A DNA stretch of 64,000 bases from the NCBI GenBank assembly GCA_007753915.1, contig CP036352.1:1798001-1862000 (forward strand), in the 5' to 3' direction. Under the pieces are notes generated by a model, which was given only the letters and a program-made list of their open reading frames with translations, had not been told where the DNA came from and ran no database searches. Shown here piece by piece: positions 35,664 through 44,038 of the stretch (within the stretch, counting starts at the first letter, position 1; each line of letters begins with the position of its first letter). The DNA is from Phycisphaerae bacterium RAS2 (GTDB lineage: Bacteria; Planctomycetota; Phycisphaerae; UBA1845; UTPLA1). A program made the translations under genes and the position numbers.

Positions 35664-36506
35664 TTATCGCCGAGCCGAGGCGCGCGGGCGGCGCTTTGCG
35701 AAGAGCGCGAGGCCCATCGCCATCAGTGAGAGCGTGCCCGGTTCGGGAATCGCCTTGATGAACGCGACGGAAAGCCCCAACTCAAAAACATATCCGGGCG
35801 ACGCGGGGTTGTGGCTGAAGAAGCCGTTGTGAACCTGCGAGCCGGCCGGTCCGGGGTTGACCATGTTGGCCCAGGTGACGGAAGCGGGCGAGCCGATGGT
35901 CGACGAGAACTGATACGGATTGGCGGTGCCGTCGAGGTAGAACTGGCCGGGCACCTGGATATCGAGGACGCCGTGGCCGTACGAATTGGCCGCGTTGGCG
36001 TTGGGCAGGTGATAGAACTTGCCCTCGATGTCGCGCATGTAAGAGACGAAATAGCTGTTGTTGTTCTCCACGCGCGGCTCGACGAAGCCGCCGCCGTTGA
36101 AGATCACATTGGTGAGCGTAACCGTGATTGGGTCGGACTTGAGCGGGTCGAAGAGCGAGACGGGGCCGGGAGAGTCGATGTTGGCGAGGCTGACGGGCGC
36201 AAGAATGTAGGCGTGCAGGATGCGATAGAGGGCGTCATCCTCGGTCACCACCTTGAGGATGATCGGGCCGCCGCCGGGGAGCGTGCCGATCTGGGTGTAG
36301 CTTTCCGGCGTGCCGTCGGAGATTTTGATGTCGGGCAGGTCCATGCCGGGGCCGATCGTCACCGCCTTGTTGGCGACGTTGGTCGCGCCGTGTTGAATGT
36401 TGATCGTGAAACCCAGGGGTTCGCTGACGCCGACGGCATGGGCCGCGGGAGCCGAGCAAAGGGAATAGACAATTGTAGAAACACTGATTAGACCGTAAAC
36501 ACGCAT
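35664..36506 (-). CDS. PEP-CTERM sorting-domain protein
   Basis: 280 residues. An N-terminal signal peptide (VSTIVYSLCSAPAAHAVG, cleavage after AHA) and a C-terminal sorting tail starting at about residue 253, IPEPGTLSLMAMGLALFAKRR, make up the PEP-CTERM layout: the PEP motif, a hydrophobic span and a basic end. Such proteins are cut by an exosortase and exported, often to the cell surface or an exopolysaccharide matrix. The middle is beta-rich and has no named domain. No exosortase gene is in the window. It probably acts with the polysaccharide made by the large operon, but that is inference. Confidence 0.85.
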   Translation of the reverse strand: MRVYGLISVSTIVYSLCSAPAAHAVGVSEPLGFTINIQHGATNVANKAVTIGPGMDLPDIKISDGTPESYTQIGTLPGGGPIILKVVTEDDALYRILHAYILAPVSLANIDSPGPVSLFDPLKSDPITVTLTNVIFNGGGFVEPRVENNNSYFVSYMRDIEGKFYHLPNANAANSYGHGVLDIQVPGQFYLDGTANPYQFSSTIGSPASVTWANMVNPGPAGSQVHNGFFSHNPASPGYVFELGLSVAFIKAIPEPGTLSLMAMGLALFAKRRPRASARR

Positions 36507-37028
36507 GACGCACTCCCGCAGGAATCGGCCTTGAGACCCCTCCGCCGCGTTGATGGGACTTCACCGGTCCGTCGCGCAGCCGGGCTTCGCAGGCCCCTCG
36601 CTCTCCTGCCAAGCTGAAAAACGCCGCCAACTCCTTTGGCGACTACCGGATTATACCCAGTCCGGAAGCGGTTGGCACGTAACTTTCTATGAGTATTACT
36701 CTTATGGCAGGTCGGAATTGTTGTGCATCACTTTTTGAACGCGGCCGCATCCGGTAGGCTGGTCGGGAGGCCGGCATGGATTGCATCCGTTGCGATGTTT
36801 CGTGAATGGATGAAGCGATTGTTGGTACAGCATCGATAAGGATTTACATGAGGCGGCTTTATTCGGAGGCCAGATCGGGTTAGAATACCCTGCAAGGATC
36901 GGTCCCGAATATCGTTCAGTTGGATATGGGGCCTTTGCGGTGCGTGCCCGTCCGCTTTGCAACGCGGTTTGCAGGTCAGGTCGGCCGGGCGACGCGAGCG
37001 GGCGGTAATTCACAAGGGCGTTTCCGAG
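36507..37028. promoter_or_regulatory. Divergent intergenic region
   Basis: 522 bp between the divergent PEP-CTERM and prepilin-like genes, so it must carry the promoters of both. A TTGGCACG at 36672-36679 resembles the -24 element of a sigma-54 promoter on the plus strand, but the -12 GC is TC, so I do not call it. Several AT-rich steps near 36690-36720 and 36840-36880 could hold -10 boxes. No gene seen. Confidence 0.35.
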
Positions 37029-37946
37029 ATGAAGCGCAATCGGCAGGCGAAGTTCGGCTTCACGCTGATCGAGTTGCTGGTCGTCATCGCGATGATCGCG
37101 GTGTTGATCAGTATTCTCGTTCCGGCGCTGGTCGCCTCGCGGGCCGAGGGGCAGAAGGTGCGATGCCTTGCAAACCTGCGCGAAGTGACGAGCGCGGCGT
37201 TTGCCTATTCGTCGGACGACCCCAACGGCATCATCGGGCCGGTGCATTCGAATGCAAAAGTCTTTTTAGCGGGCACGGGCTACGCCGAGTACGGCGGTGG
37301 GCCGGGCCTGGCGCCGTATCAAGGCTGGTACGACTACTTCGATCCGCGGACGCGCCCCCTGAACAATCTGATCTACGGGCCGCGCGGTGTCGCCGCTGGG
37401 TCCGCGCCGGGCGACCGCTCGAACTTCCAGGCCTTTCAATGCCCCGGTGAAGAGCGCGGGTGGCAGGAGTGGCCCGGTTTCGGCGGCATGGCCGTTGAAG
37501 TGGAGAATCCCTACTTCGCGGCGAACGGCACATCATTCCGCATGAACAACCTTGCGTTCAATGATGGAACGGTGACCGGGGTTTATGGCCGCTCGCACAC
37601 GCGCATCCCCGACACGTCGATCACGCTCGCGTTTCTTGAGGCGCGGGTCTATCAGACGCTTTGGACGAACGAAGTCACGGGCACGCTGACGGCCGGTGAG
37701 TTGACCGGCTACCACAAGAAGCTCGGGTTCTTCAACGTCTCGTATGCCGACGGCCATGCAGGGTTTGTCGATTTCGGCCGCGGCACCTACTACGACCACC
37801 TTCCTCAATACGGCGGCAAGGATGCCCGCGGCACCTGGGGCCGAATGGATACGTTCCCGCAGGAGCTGTTCAATCCGCATCGCCCGGCTGGGACATCCCC
37901 GCCCGGCGCCACGCAGCTGCCCCCGCCGCCGCCGCCCGCCTCCTGA
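37029..37946 (+). CDS. Prepilin-like protein with N-terminal cleavage/methylation motif
   Basis: 305 residues from ATG 37029. The type IV prepilin signal KFGFTLIELLVVIAMIAVL gives cleavage before Phe and a methylated N-terminal helix. The C-terminal part has NVSYADGHAGFVDFG, a variant of the H-x9-DG ending common in the large planctomycete families of such proteins. The product is probably a pseudopilin or a surface protein exported through a type II/type IV pilus-like path. Substrates and partners are unknown. It ends in a proline-rich tail (PPPPPPAS). The same frame is open from 36957, but the earlier part lacks a signal and is rejected as the start. Confidence 0.85.
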   Translation: MKRNRQAKFGFTLIELLVVIAMIAVLISILVPALVASRAEGQKVRCLANLREVTSAAFAYSSDDPNGIIGPVHSNAKVFLAGTGYAEYGGGPGLAPYQGWYDYFDPRTRPLNNLIYGPRGVAAGSAPGDRSNFQAFQCPGEERGWQEWPGFGGMAVEVENPYFAANGTSFRMNNLAFNDGTVTGVYGRSHTRIPDTSITLAFLEARVYQTLWTNEVTGTLTAGELTGYHKKLGFFNVSYADGHAGFVDFGRGTYYDHLPQYGGKDARGTWGRMDTFPQELFNPHRPAGTSPPGATQLPPPPPPAS

Positions 37947-38050
37947 CGCACGTTCGGTTGATACCGGCCGGTCGGATTCGCCTTGACGACAGAGCGGGCA
38001 CAATCAAAATCGTCCACGCCGTTGTCGTCGCAGGATCGAGGAATCAATTC

Positions 38051-38503
38051 GTGCCACAATCACGTCACCGCTATGAGCTTCAGAGCGACGACAACGGGGG
38101 CGCGACTCGCGGACGCAGCACGGCACTTGGAGGTCGAAGCGGCCTGAAAAGGATCGCCACGATCACGGTGCTGGCGGCCGGCGTGTGCATCGCCGCGTAT
38201 TACGGGTGGACGGCAGGGGATGCCGAAGTGGACTCCGGCGTTTCGGCCATGCAGATCGAGTACCACTGTTCACGATGCGGACACGACTTTGAAATGTCCG
38301 TGGCGAAGTCGGCCCAGGTGCGACGCGACCGGGGTGATGTTGTCTGCCCGAAATGCGAGGCTGCCGGGGCGACGAAGAAGGATGTCTCCGTCGTCGTTTC
38401 CGGGGAGGAGGCTCCCACCTCACACGAACGCGCCGGCGAAACCGACGAAACCGAAGACACGGCGCGGGGCGCGCGGCCGACAGCGACGCGGACCGGGGGC
38501 TAA
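38051..38503 (+). CDS. Small single-pass membrane protein with zinc-ribbon
   Basis: 150 residues from GTG 38051, preceded by GAGGA at 8-9 nt. One transmembrane segment (ITVLAAGVCIAAYYGWTA) follows a polar N-terminus, then a CxxC...CxxC zinc ribbon (YHCSRCGHDFE and VVCPKCEAAG), and an acidic, Thr-rich tail. It is probably metal-binding with the ribbon outside or inside depending on topology. No enzymatic motif is seen. It ends 4 nt into the converging oxidoreductase gene. Confidence 0.55.
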   Translation: MPQSRHRYELQSDDNGGATRGRSTALGGRSGLKRIATITVLAAGVCIAAYYGWTAGDAEVDSGVSAMQIEYHCSRCGHDFEMSVAKSAQVRRDRGDVVCPKCEAAGATKKDVSVVVSGEEAPTSHERAGETDETEDTARGARPTATRTGG

Positions 38504-39507
38504 GTCCGCGCGGCATTCGAGAGTGGCCGCGCCATGCGATAAAGCGAATCCACGTTTTCCATGACCGCCAGGGCGTCGTCGAGAGAAACACGCGGAGGTC
38601 GCCCTTCGAGAAGGGCGGCCGAAAAATCCTGAACCGCCAATTCGAAGCAGTCGACGGTCGCAGCCCGCTCGTCGATCTCCATTTCGTCGCCGGCCTTGCG
38701 AAGCATCGTGCGATAACGCGGCGCGGCCTGCATCGTTCCATCGGCGATGTACGACGCTCGGTCGCCGTACGCCTCAATCCGGCCGCCGTAGGCATGGGCG
38801 CAATAAGACGTTTCGACTGTGCCGACCGCACCGCTTTCGAAGGCGATTTCCGCGCGGGCGTCATCCTCGACCGGATAGTCGAAGCACAGATTGCGTACAC
38901 GACCCCCGATGACGCGTAGCGGTCCGCCGCATTGGAGCATCATGTCCAGCGCGTGCGGCGCGAGATCCATCCAGGCGCCGCCGCCGGATCGCGCCGGGTC
39001 AAGCCGCCACAAGTCGCCGGGCGGATAGAAAAACCCGATGTGAATGCGAATGGAGAGCAATCGCCCCAGCGCGCCCGTCCGAATGAGTTCCAACAGCCGC
39101 TGGTTGGCCGGGTGAAATCGCTGCTGGTGAAGCACCGAGAGCGTCCGACCCGCTTTTCGCGCCGCACCGGCCATCGCCCGCGCCTCGTCCGCGGATAATG
39201 CCAGCGGTTTGTCACACAGGACGTGCTTGCCGGCGGCGAGGCAGCGCATGGCGGTCGGCGCGTGCAGGACATTGGGCAGCGCGACATAAACGGCATCGAC
39301 GTCGCGATCGGCGAGGAGATCATCGAGCGAACCGTGGGCCGCCGGCGCGCCGAATTGGCCGGCGAACTCGCGAGCGCGGGCCGCGTCGCGCGAACAGAAG
39401 GCGTGCAGGATTGCGCCCTCAAGTCGCGCGAAGACCGGCGCGACCCGCCTCTGTGCGACCCGGCCGCAACCGACGATGGCCCACCGGACTGGAATCGCAC
39501 TGGGCAT
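38500..39507 (-). CDS. Gfo/Idh/MocA family oxidoreductase
   Basis: 335 residues. The NAD(P)-binding Rossmann motif is WAIVGCGRVAQRRV (about 9-22). The catalytic EKP-like element is CDKPLAL (98-104), with Lys100 and Asp instead of Glu. A C-terminal substrate domain follows with GGGAWMDLAPHALDMML, whose D-x3-H pair is typical of sugar oxidoreductases. It oxidises or reduces a hydroxyl of a sugar or inositol-type compound. The substrate is unknown. It converges on the zinc-ribbon gene and follows gpsA in the same direction after a 144-bp gap. Confidence 0.88.
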   Translation of the reverse strand: MPSAIPVRWAIVGCGRVAQRRVAPVFARLEGAILHAFCSRDAARAREFAGQFGAPAAHGSLDDLLADRDVDAVYVALPNVLHAPTAMRCLAAGKHVLCDKPLALSADEARAMAGAARKAGRTLSVLHQQRFHPANQRLLELIRTGALGRLLSIRIHIGFFYPPGDLWRLDPARSGGGAWMDLAPHALDMMLQCGGPLRVIGGRVRNLCFDYPVEDDARAEIAFESGAVGTVETSYCAHAYGGRIEAYGDRASYIADGTMQAAPRYRTMLRKAGDEMEIDERAATVDCFELAVQDFSAALLEGRPPRVSLDDALAVMENVDSLYRMARPLSNAART

Positions 39508-39651
39508 GTTCGCTCAATCGTCCTTTTTTGGGGGGTGACTCGTCGTGTGTCGTGGGAGTTGGGGCCGGCTCGCCCGCCGGCATTCGTCTGCCCTTTCGAG
39601 GTGCAGCGCGCGATCGTCTCGATTTGCTGCGGCGCCATTCGGCGCGCGCGG

Positions 39652-40650
39652 TCATGCCTCGCCCTTAAGCCGGCGCGTCATCAATTCGCTTAGGGTCGCA
39701 ATCACATCCTTGCCTTCGAACAGCACGCCATAGACGGCTTCGGTGATCGGCATCTCCACGTTGTGCTGCCGTGCCAGTTGATAGACGCTGCGCGTCGTTG
39801 GGATGCCCTCGATGACCGACGGCGTCGCGGCGATGACTTCTTCGTATTTGCTTCCCCGGCCGAACATCTCGCCCGCGGTGCGGTTGCGGCCGTGCGGGCT
39901 GACGCACGTGGTCACCAGGTCGCCCAGTCCGGCGAGGCCGCCAAACGTCTCGCGCTTGGCCCCCAGGGCGACGCCCAATCGCGTGATCTCGACCAGGCCG
40001 CGGGTCAGGAGGGCGGCCTTGGCGTTGTCGCCGGCCTTGAGGCCGTCCACGATGCCGGCGGCAATGGCGATGACGTTCTTGGTCGCGCCGGCCAGCTCGA
40101 CACCCAGTAAATCGTCATTGGTATAAACTCGGAACCACTGGGACGAGAAGGTCTCCTGCACGCCCGTCGCGAGGTCGGCATCTTCGCTGGCGGCCACGAT
40201 CGTCGCCGGCAGGCACCGGGCCAGTTCCATCGCGATGTTCGGCCCGGAGAGCGCCGCCACCGGGCACGGGCCGACGACATCCTGAATGATCTGCGTGGGG
40301 CGCAGCAGCGTGTCGTTCTCGATGCCCTTGGAGACGCTTGCCACCGGAAGCCCGGCCGGATGCGCCGGCGCAAGCTGCTTCCAGACCGAGCGGACATACT
40401 GACAGGGCACGGCCGACACCACGAGGTCGGCGTTGCGAAAGACGGCGGCGGGGTCGGTCGTGAACGACACGCGCTCGGGGATGCGCAGGCCCGGCAGGTA
40501 GCGCGTGTTCTCGCGCGTGGTCTTGAGCGCCTCGATGTGATCGCGGTTCACGCCCCACATGCGCACGTGGATGCCCCGGTCGGCCAGCATCACGCTGCAG
40601 ACCGTGGCCATCTGCCCGTCGCCGATCATCGCCACCTGTTCGAAGGCCAT
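39652..40650 (-). CDS. gpsA: Glycerol-3-phosphate dehydrogenase [NAD(P)+]
   Basis: 332 residues from the ATG at 40650. The frame stays open upstream to 40932, but the family begins at the glycine motif that opens VAMIGDGQMATVCSVML, so the later start is right. In this protein the usual GxGxxG reads GDGQMA. Other family blocks are VSKGIEN, ALSGPNIAMELA, VELAGATKNVIAIAAGI with the catalytic Lys, and GLAGLGDLVTTC followed by GRNRTAGE. It reduces dihydroxyacetone phosphate to sn-glycerol-3-phosphate for phospholipid synthesis. It stands apart from other lipid genes. Confidence 0.92.
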   Translation of the reverse strand: MAFEQVAMIGDGQMATVCSVMLADRGIHVRMWGVNRDHIEALKTTRENTRYLPGLRIPERVSFTTDPAAVFRNADLVVSAVPCQYVRSVWKQLAPAHPAGLPVASVSKGIENDTLLRPTQIIQDVVGPCPVAALSGPNIAMELARCLPATIVAASEDADLATGVQETFSSQWFRVYTNDDLLGVELAGATKNVIAIAAGIVDGLKAGDNAKAALLTRGLVEITRLGVALGAKRETFGGLAGLGDLVTTCVSPHGRNRTAGEMFGRGSKYEEVIAATPSVIEGIPTTRSVYQLARQHNVEMPITEAVYGVLFEGKDVIATLSELMTRRLKGEA

Positions 40651-40880
40651 GAGCGTATTACACCGGGCAGGGAAGTCTGTGGCAACAAATGGGACTGTTG
40701 GCCAATGAACCGAGCGGCGTGTGTCATCTGGCGGGTTCATCGAATCAGCCAACCGCGACCCGCTGGGCAATGATCGACCTTGAAATCGCGGAGCGAAGTG
40801 ATGGGACGCGGTTTGGATTGGAACGCACTCGCCTACTTCAACCCGAGCCTGATTGGATGGGATACTCCTGCACGCCGGAA

Positions 40881-41017
40881 GCATGCTGCTCTGGTTTCGC
40901 TCAACGCGGCACCACTTCATCCGCAGGTTCATCGATCAGAAACTACCTCCGAAGTCGAAAGGGAAGCCCTCCGACATTCTGGACCCGCTCTAGCGGACCC
41001 GCGCGGCCTCGTCTAGT
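40881..41017 (+). repeat. Duplicated segment, copy A
   Basis: About 137 bp, roughly 80% identical by eye to 41921-42057. Both share GTTTCGCTCAAC, ATCGATCAGAA and GGACCCGCTCT at matching spacing. It ends at the stop codon of the minus-strand gene at 41013-41840, so it covers that gene's last bases and downstream flank. It contains a short palindrome, CCGCTCTAGCGG. The bases 40651-40880 before it carry the gpsA upstream region and no other gene. Confidence 0.7.
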
Positions 41018-41840
41018 CATCCGAATCGTTTGATTTTTTCGCTGGTTCATGCAAGATTTTACTTGTTGCTACATCAAAAGCTGACAATGGAATTGGCCGG
41101 CCCACAACCCAATTCTTGTAAACTTGCACTTGCCTCAAGTTATCCCCTTTTCTCTTGGGGGAAACGACCAACTTGCACAGCATGCCCGGATCTTCGGCTT
41201 CAAGCCACGCGTCTAACAGGCTAGACTCATTTTCGCTACGCACATGCACGCACTCAATGCCATCAATAGACTCATGATTGACAAAAATCGGAACTCCAAA
41301 GTCATGTAAGAATGATTCTTGCGGGTCGCCCTCGACTAGCCCCCAGAGCAATAACGGCGAACCGCGCATAACAGACGAGGCCCGTTCTCCGATCATTCTT
41401 GCTGTTGTAATCCCACTTAATTGATCGGGGGCCTTTATGTCAACTTCAGCGTTCCGATGCGGTAGGGAAGAAAAGAGTAAACGAGTGCCGTCACATATGA
41501 TCATCGGGCCGCCTACCCCGCGCGTAACGGATAGGTTCACACGATTAGGCCTTAATACCGCCAACTCATATTCCACAACCGCTTGAAATCCTGTTGAGTC
41601 TACTATGTTGGTCACCATAACAGTTACCTGATACATCTTCGATTCGCGCAGCACATCGCAAAACCTTTGCACAGTATGCAATGCGTCGCACGCCTGATTA
41701 AATGCATCCTTTTTATCAGTTCTCCCTGGATCCTTTTTCTTGGCCTCGCATCCAAACGGAACTGTCAAGGATCCAGCACCCGCGAAAAGACAGACCAGTC
41801 GAATGGCTTTTTGTGTCGTCACGGTTGTTAGATCCTTCAT
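41013..41840 (-). CDS. Secreted or lipid-anchored protein, LolA/DUF2092-like fold
   Basis: 275 residues. A signal sequence is present (AIRLVCLFAGAGSLTVPFGC), ending in a Cys that could be lipidated though the lipobox is imperfect. The body alternates beta strands of the type seen in LolA/LppX-like and DUF2092 proteins (VEYELAVLRPNRVNLSVT, then a turn with ICDGTRLLFSSL). Such proteins bind lipids or carry hydrophobic cargo, but that role is inferred from a weak fold resemblance. GC is lower than in flanking housekeeping genes, and the 3' end is part of the duplicated segment. Confidence 0.55.
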   Translation of the reverse strand: MKDLTTVTTQKAIRLVCLFAGAGSLTVPFGCEAKKKDPGRTDKKDAFNQACDALHTVQRFCDVLRESKMYQVTVMVTNIVDSTGFQAVVEYELAVLRPNRVNLSVTRGVGGPMIICDGTRLLFSSLPHRNAEVDIKAPDQLSGITTARMIGERASSVMRGSPLLLWGLVEGDPQESFLHDFGVPIFVNHESIDGIECVHVRSENESSLLDAWLEAEDPGMLCKLVVSPKRKGDNLRQVQVYKNWVVGRPIPLSAFDVATSKILHEPAKKSNDSDD

Positions 41841-42053
41841 TCCGTCGGCGCCGACTGTTACAGATCTTCACCGGGGGAAAATCTAAAGGGACGCAGCTCT
41901 CTTTCGCGCCAGCGCCGATCGCATGCTCTCTTAGTTTCGCTCAACTCGTCACCATTTCACGCGCAGGCTCATCGATCAGAATCTACCTCACGAAGCCGAA
42001 AGGGAAGTCCTCCGGCATTTTGGACCCGCTCTGGCGGAGCCGCGCGAGTCCCG
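41841..42053. other. Spacer with duplicated segment and short motif
   Basis: It holds copy B of the duplicated segment and, at 41878-41896, AAAATCTAAAGGGACGCAG, a motif met again in altered form near 42419-42450. No gene seen. It contains the upstream region of the 41840 gene. Confidence 0.45.
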
Positions 42054-42057
42054 CTAG
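41921..42057 (+). repeat. Duplicated segment, copy B
   Basis: Partner of 40881-41017 in the same orientation. Like copy A, it ends at the stop codon of a minus-strand gene (42054-42365). The two genes themselves are not clearly homologous, so only the 3' flank is shared. Confidence 0.7.
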
Positions 42058-42365
42058 CCCTCTTTGCCCACATCTTCAGGAATCAAACTCGATCGATCAG
42101 GCAAAGTCTCAATAGTCTGATTGATAATCTTCGCAAGATCTTCAATGGTCACAATGTCTTGAAGAGGGTATCCCATGTCGCTCAGGATACGATGAATGAC
42201 TGGTTTGAATCTTGCCACGTGCTCTCGCTCTCTAAGCTCACAAATGACTTGCACTTGCTCTGCCACAATGGCAGTCTGACGCAGCTTCATATCGATAACC
42301 AATGCAAGGGAAATGACACAAGTCAACACGCAGACTGCCGCGCTCTTCTGTGATGGGTTTTTCAT
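42054..42365 (-). CDS. Small membrane-anchored protein of unknown function
   Basis: 103 residues. One N-terminal hydrophobic segment (AAVCVLTCVISLALVIDM) is followed by a charged, probably helical region (VAEQVQVICELREREHVARF) and a short polar tail. No family is recognised. Weak ribosome binding signals precede ATG 42365. It lies in the lower-GC patch behind the LolA-like gene and shares its type of 3' flank. Confidence 0.45.
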   Translation of the reverse strand: MKNPSQKSAAVCVLTCVISLALVIDMKLRQTAIVAEQVQVICELREREHVARFKPVIHRILSDMGYPLQDIVTIEDLAKIINQTIETLPDRSSLIPEDVGKEG

Positions 42366-42466
42366 GGGCCATTGCCTCCGGGTTGAGAACTAACAGTCTA
42401 CGGTGAACGGCAGGGATGAAAATCTAAGGGAATCTAAGGGGGCACAGCTTTTTTTCGCGATTCTTT

Positions 42467-42570
42467 TTATAACACCGCTACTGCAGCATCGCCACATTTC
42501 ATTGTACGCCGCCAGTTGCCACAAACGCTATGCGACGGATTGCTCGATCCGACTTCGCAGGCCTGCGATG
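42467..42570 (-). repeat. Degenerate inverted copy of the MITE-like repeat
   Basis: Read on the minus strand, it matches the later half of the element at 31738-32225 with many changes: CGCATAGCG, then a block ending TACAATGAAATGTGGCGATG against the element's TACAATGGATTTCGATAATG. Translated, AATCCGTCGCAT-type blocks give NPSHS against NPSHC in the other copies. It shows the family was once more widely spread, about 10 kb from the main group. Confidence 0.4.
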
Positions 42571-42806
42571 GCGAGTTCAAACATCCACTTCGATATTTCG
42601 AGCAGTGGCCGCTCGACAAATTGGCGGCGATTGGCGGCGAGCCGTTGCGACTGGCGCACCCTTCAGAACATGATCCCTTGAACGAATGCCGGCCGCCCGC
42701 CGGCGCGCTTTCAATAGTGCGTGTGTCCGCGTGGACTGTGTGACCATGGCGGATTGTGGGCAAGATTGCCCGGAAGTGCGTTAAACCGGCCTGGATTCAA
42801 GGGTTG

Positions 42807-42834
42807 TTGAAAGTCCGGGCCGATCGGTTAAACT
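42807..42834 (+). promoter_or_regulatory. Candidate sigma-70-type promoter
   Basis: TTGAAA (42807-42812), a 16-nt spacer and TAAACT (42829-42834) lie about 77 bp before GTG 42911. Confidence 0.4.
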
Positions 42835-42910
42835 CTTGCGAACAGGAAACGGGGGCGTGCGTAAGACTTTCGCCGTCGCATGTTCGGCCCCCGGAAGAAG
42901 GCAGGAAGCC

Positions 42911-44011
42911 GTGGCATACAAGAGACGAGGACCAACCCTCTTTGAGGTGTTGAACAAGCGCAACGTGGGCGGTTCGCGGTCGCCGGCGGTCCCCGTGCGG
43001 GGCGCGGGGCATCACAACGATGCGGCCGGGTTTCGTAAACCGGCATCGGTCGGCCCGCTGGGAGAGTTGAAGACGCCGGTAGCCGGTGTGGCTCAACCCA
43101 TCTCCGAGGAAGAGGCCGCGGCCGAACTGGCGGCGGTTCGACAGGCCGCAGAACAGGCACGCCAGGAAGCGGAGGCGGCGGAGTTATCGCGCCGGGCACG
43201 GCTTGAAGCACGTCGCGCCGAGAAGGAAGAACTTCGTCGGGCGCGCCAGGCGGCCAAGGTCGCTCGGCTCGAGGCCAAGCGCATCGAGGCGGAACGTCGC
43301 GCGGCGAATCCTGCGGCCTATCCGTCGCGGCGAATTCCGCTGACCTCGGCAACTGTGCTGCTGTTTGCCGGGGCGGCTGTGGCGGTCGGCGTGGTGGGTT
43401 ACTCGCTTGGTCGCGGTCGGGGCGACGGCAAGCCCGAACTGGCGACGGTTGCAGCGGTGACGGAATCGGCGCCGGGCGCGTCGCATCGATCGCCGCTGGG
43501 CAAGAGCAAGGTGGCGACGCCGGAAGTCAAGACGGCTGTCGCGCGAGAGGTGGCCGGCGGCAAGAACGCGGACCTCGAGCACATGCTGCAATCGGCGGCC
43601 CCGAAGGGCGAGGCGGCCCATGTGGCGTTGAACAAGGCGGCCGGCGTTGAGCCGGCGGGCGCGGCTTCGGCGGCGGCAGCGCTGCCGGAGAATTTGAATT
43701 ACCTGCAGATTGAATCGTTTCGCGTGACGCGCGAGCGAGACAGTGAACAACTGGCCAGGGACGTGGCCGATGCAAAGGGATTTCTGTTGCAGCGCGGGAT
43801 TCGGACGTTCGCGCGGCGAAAGAGCAATGGGTTTGTGTTGTTTGCCGAGCAGGGCTACCCGCCAAGCAAGGAACACGCGGCGTCGCGCGAGGCGTTCCGC
43901 CGGGAAATCGAATCGCTGGGTCTGGAGTACCGAAAGCAGGGCGGGCAGTACCAGTTCAAGGGCTGCCTGTTCGTGAGCTACGGCGTGACCCAGTCCGGCG
44001 AGCCGATGTAA
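42911..44011 (+). CDS. Single-pass membrane protein with coiled coil
   Basis: 366 residues from GTG 42911, with AGGAAG just upstream. The N-terminus reads AYKRRGPTLFEVLN. A long, charged helical segment rich in Glu/Ala/Arg (about 80-140) predicts a coiled coil. One transmembrane helix follows (ATVLLFAGAAVAVGVVGYSLG). The C-terminal 90 residues (YLQIESFRVTRERDSEQLARDVADAKGFLLQRGI...) look like a small SPOR-like alpha/beta domain, which in that family binds glycan strands of the cell wall. That match is tentative. The frame is open back to 42836, but no good start is there. It is followed by the small basic protein 27 bp later, perhaps in one operon. Confidence 0.6.
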   Translation: MAYKRRGPTLFEVLNKRNVGGSRSPAVPVRGAGHHNDAAGFRKPASVGPLGELKTPVAGVAQPISEEEAAAELAAVRQAAEQARQEAEAAELSRRARLEARRAEKEELRRARQAAKVARLEAKRIEAERRAANPAAYPSRRIPLTSATVLLFAGAAVAVGVVGYSLGRGRGDGKPELATVAAVTESAPGASHRSPLGKSKVATPEVKTAVAREVAGGKNADLEHMLQSAAPKGEAAHVALNKAAGVEPAGAASAAAALPENLNYLQIESFRVTRERDSEQLARDVADAKGFLLQRGIRTFARRKSNGFVLFAEQGYPPSKEHAASREAFRREIESLGLEYRKQGGQYQFKGCLFVSYGVTQSGEPM

Positions 44012-44038
44012 GACGAATAGCGAGGAGTGTTTGACATC

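Larger units (their letters stand above)
42366..42910. other. Intergenic region with degenerate repeats
   Basis: 545 bp with no convincing gene. It holds an altered version of the AAAATCTAAAGGG motif (42419-42450), an inverted degenerate repeat copy (42467-42570), and the promoter candidate of the next gene (42807-42834). Open frames here do not show ribosome binding sites. Confidence 0.45.

Noticed and set aside
36672-36687. Sigma-54-like TTGGCACGTAACTTTC
   Set aside because: The invariant -12 GC is TC, and it points toward the prepilin-like gene 340 bp away rather than toward the PEP-CTERM gene.
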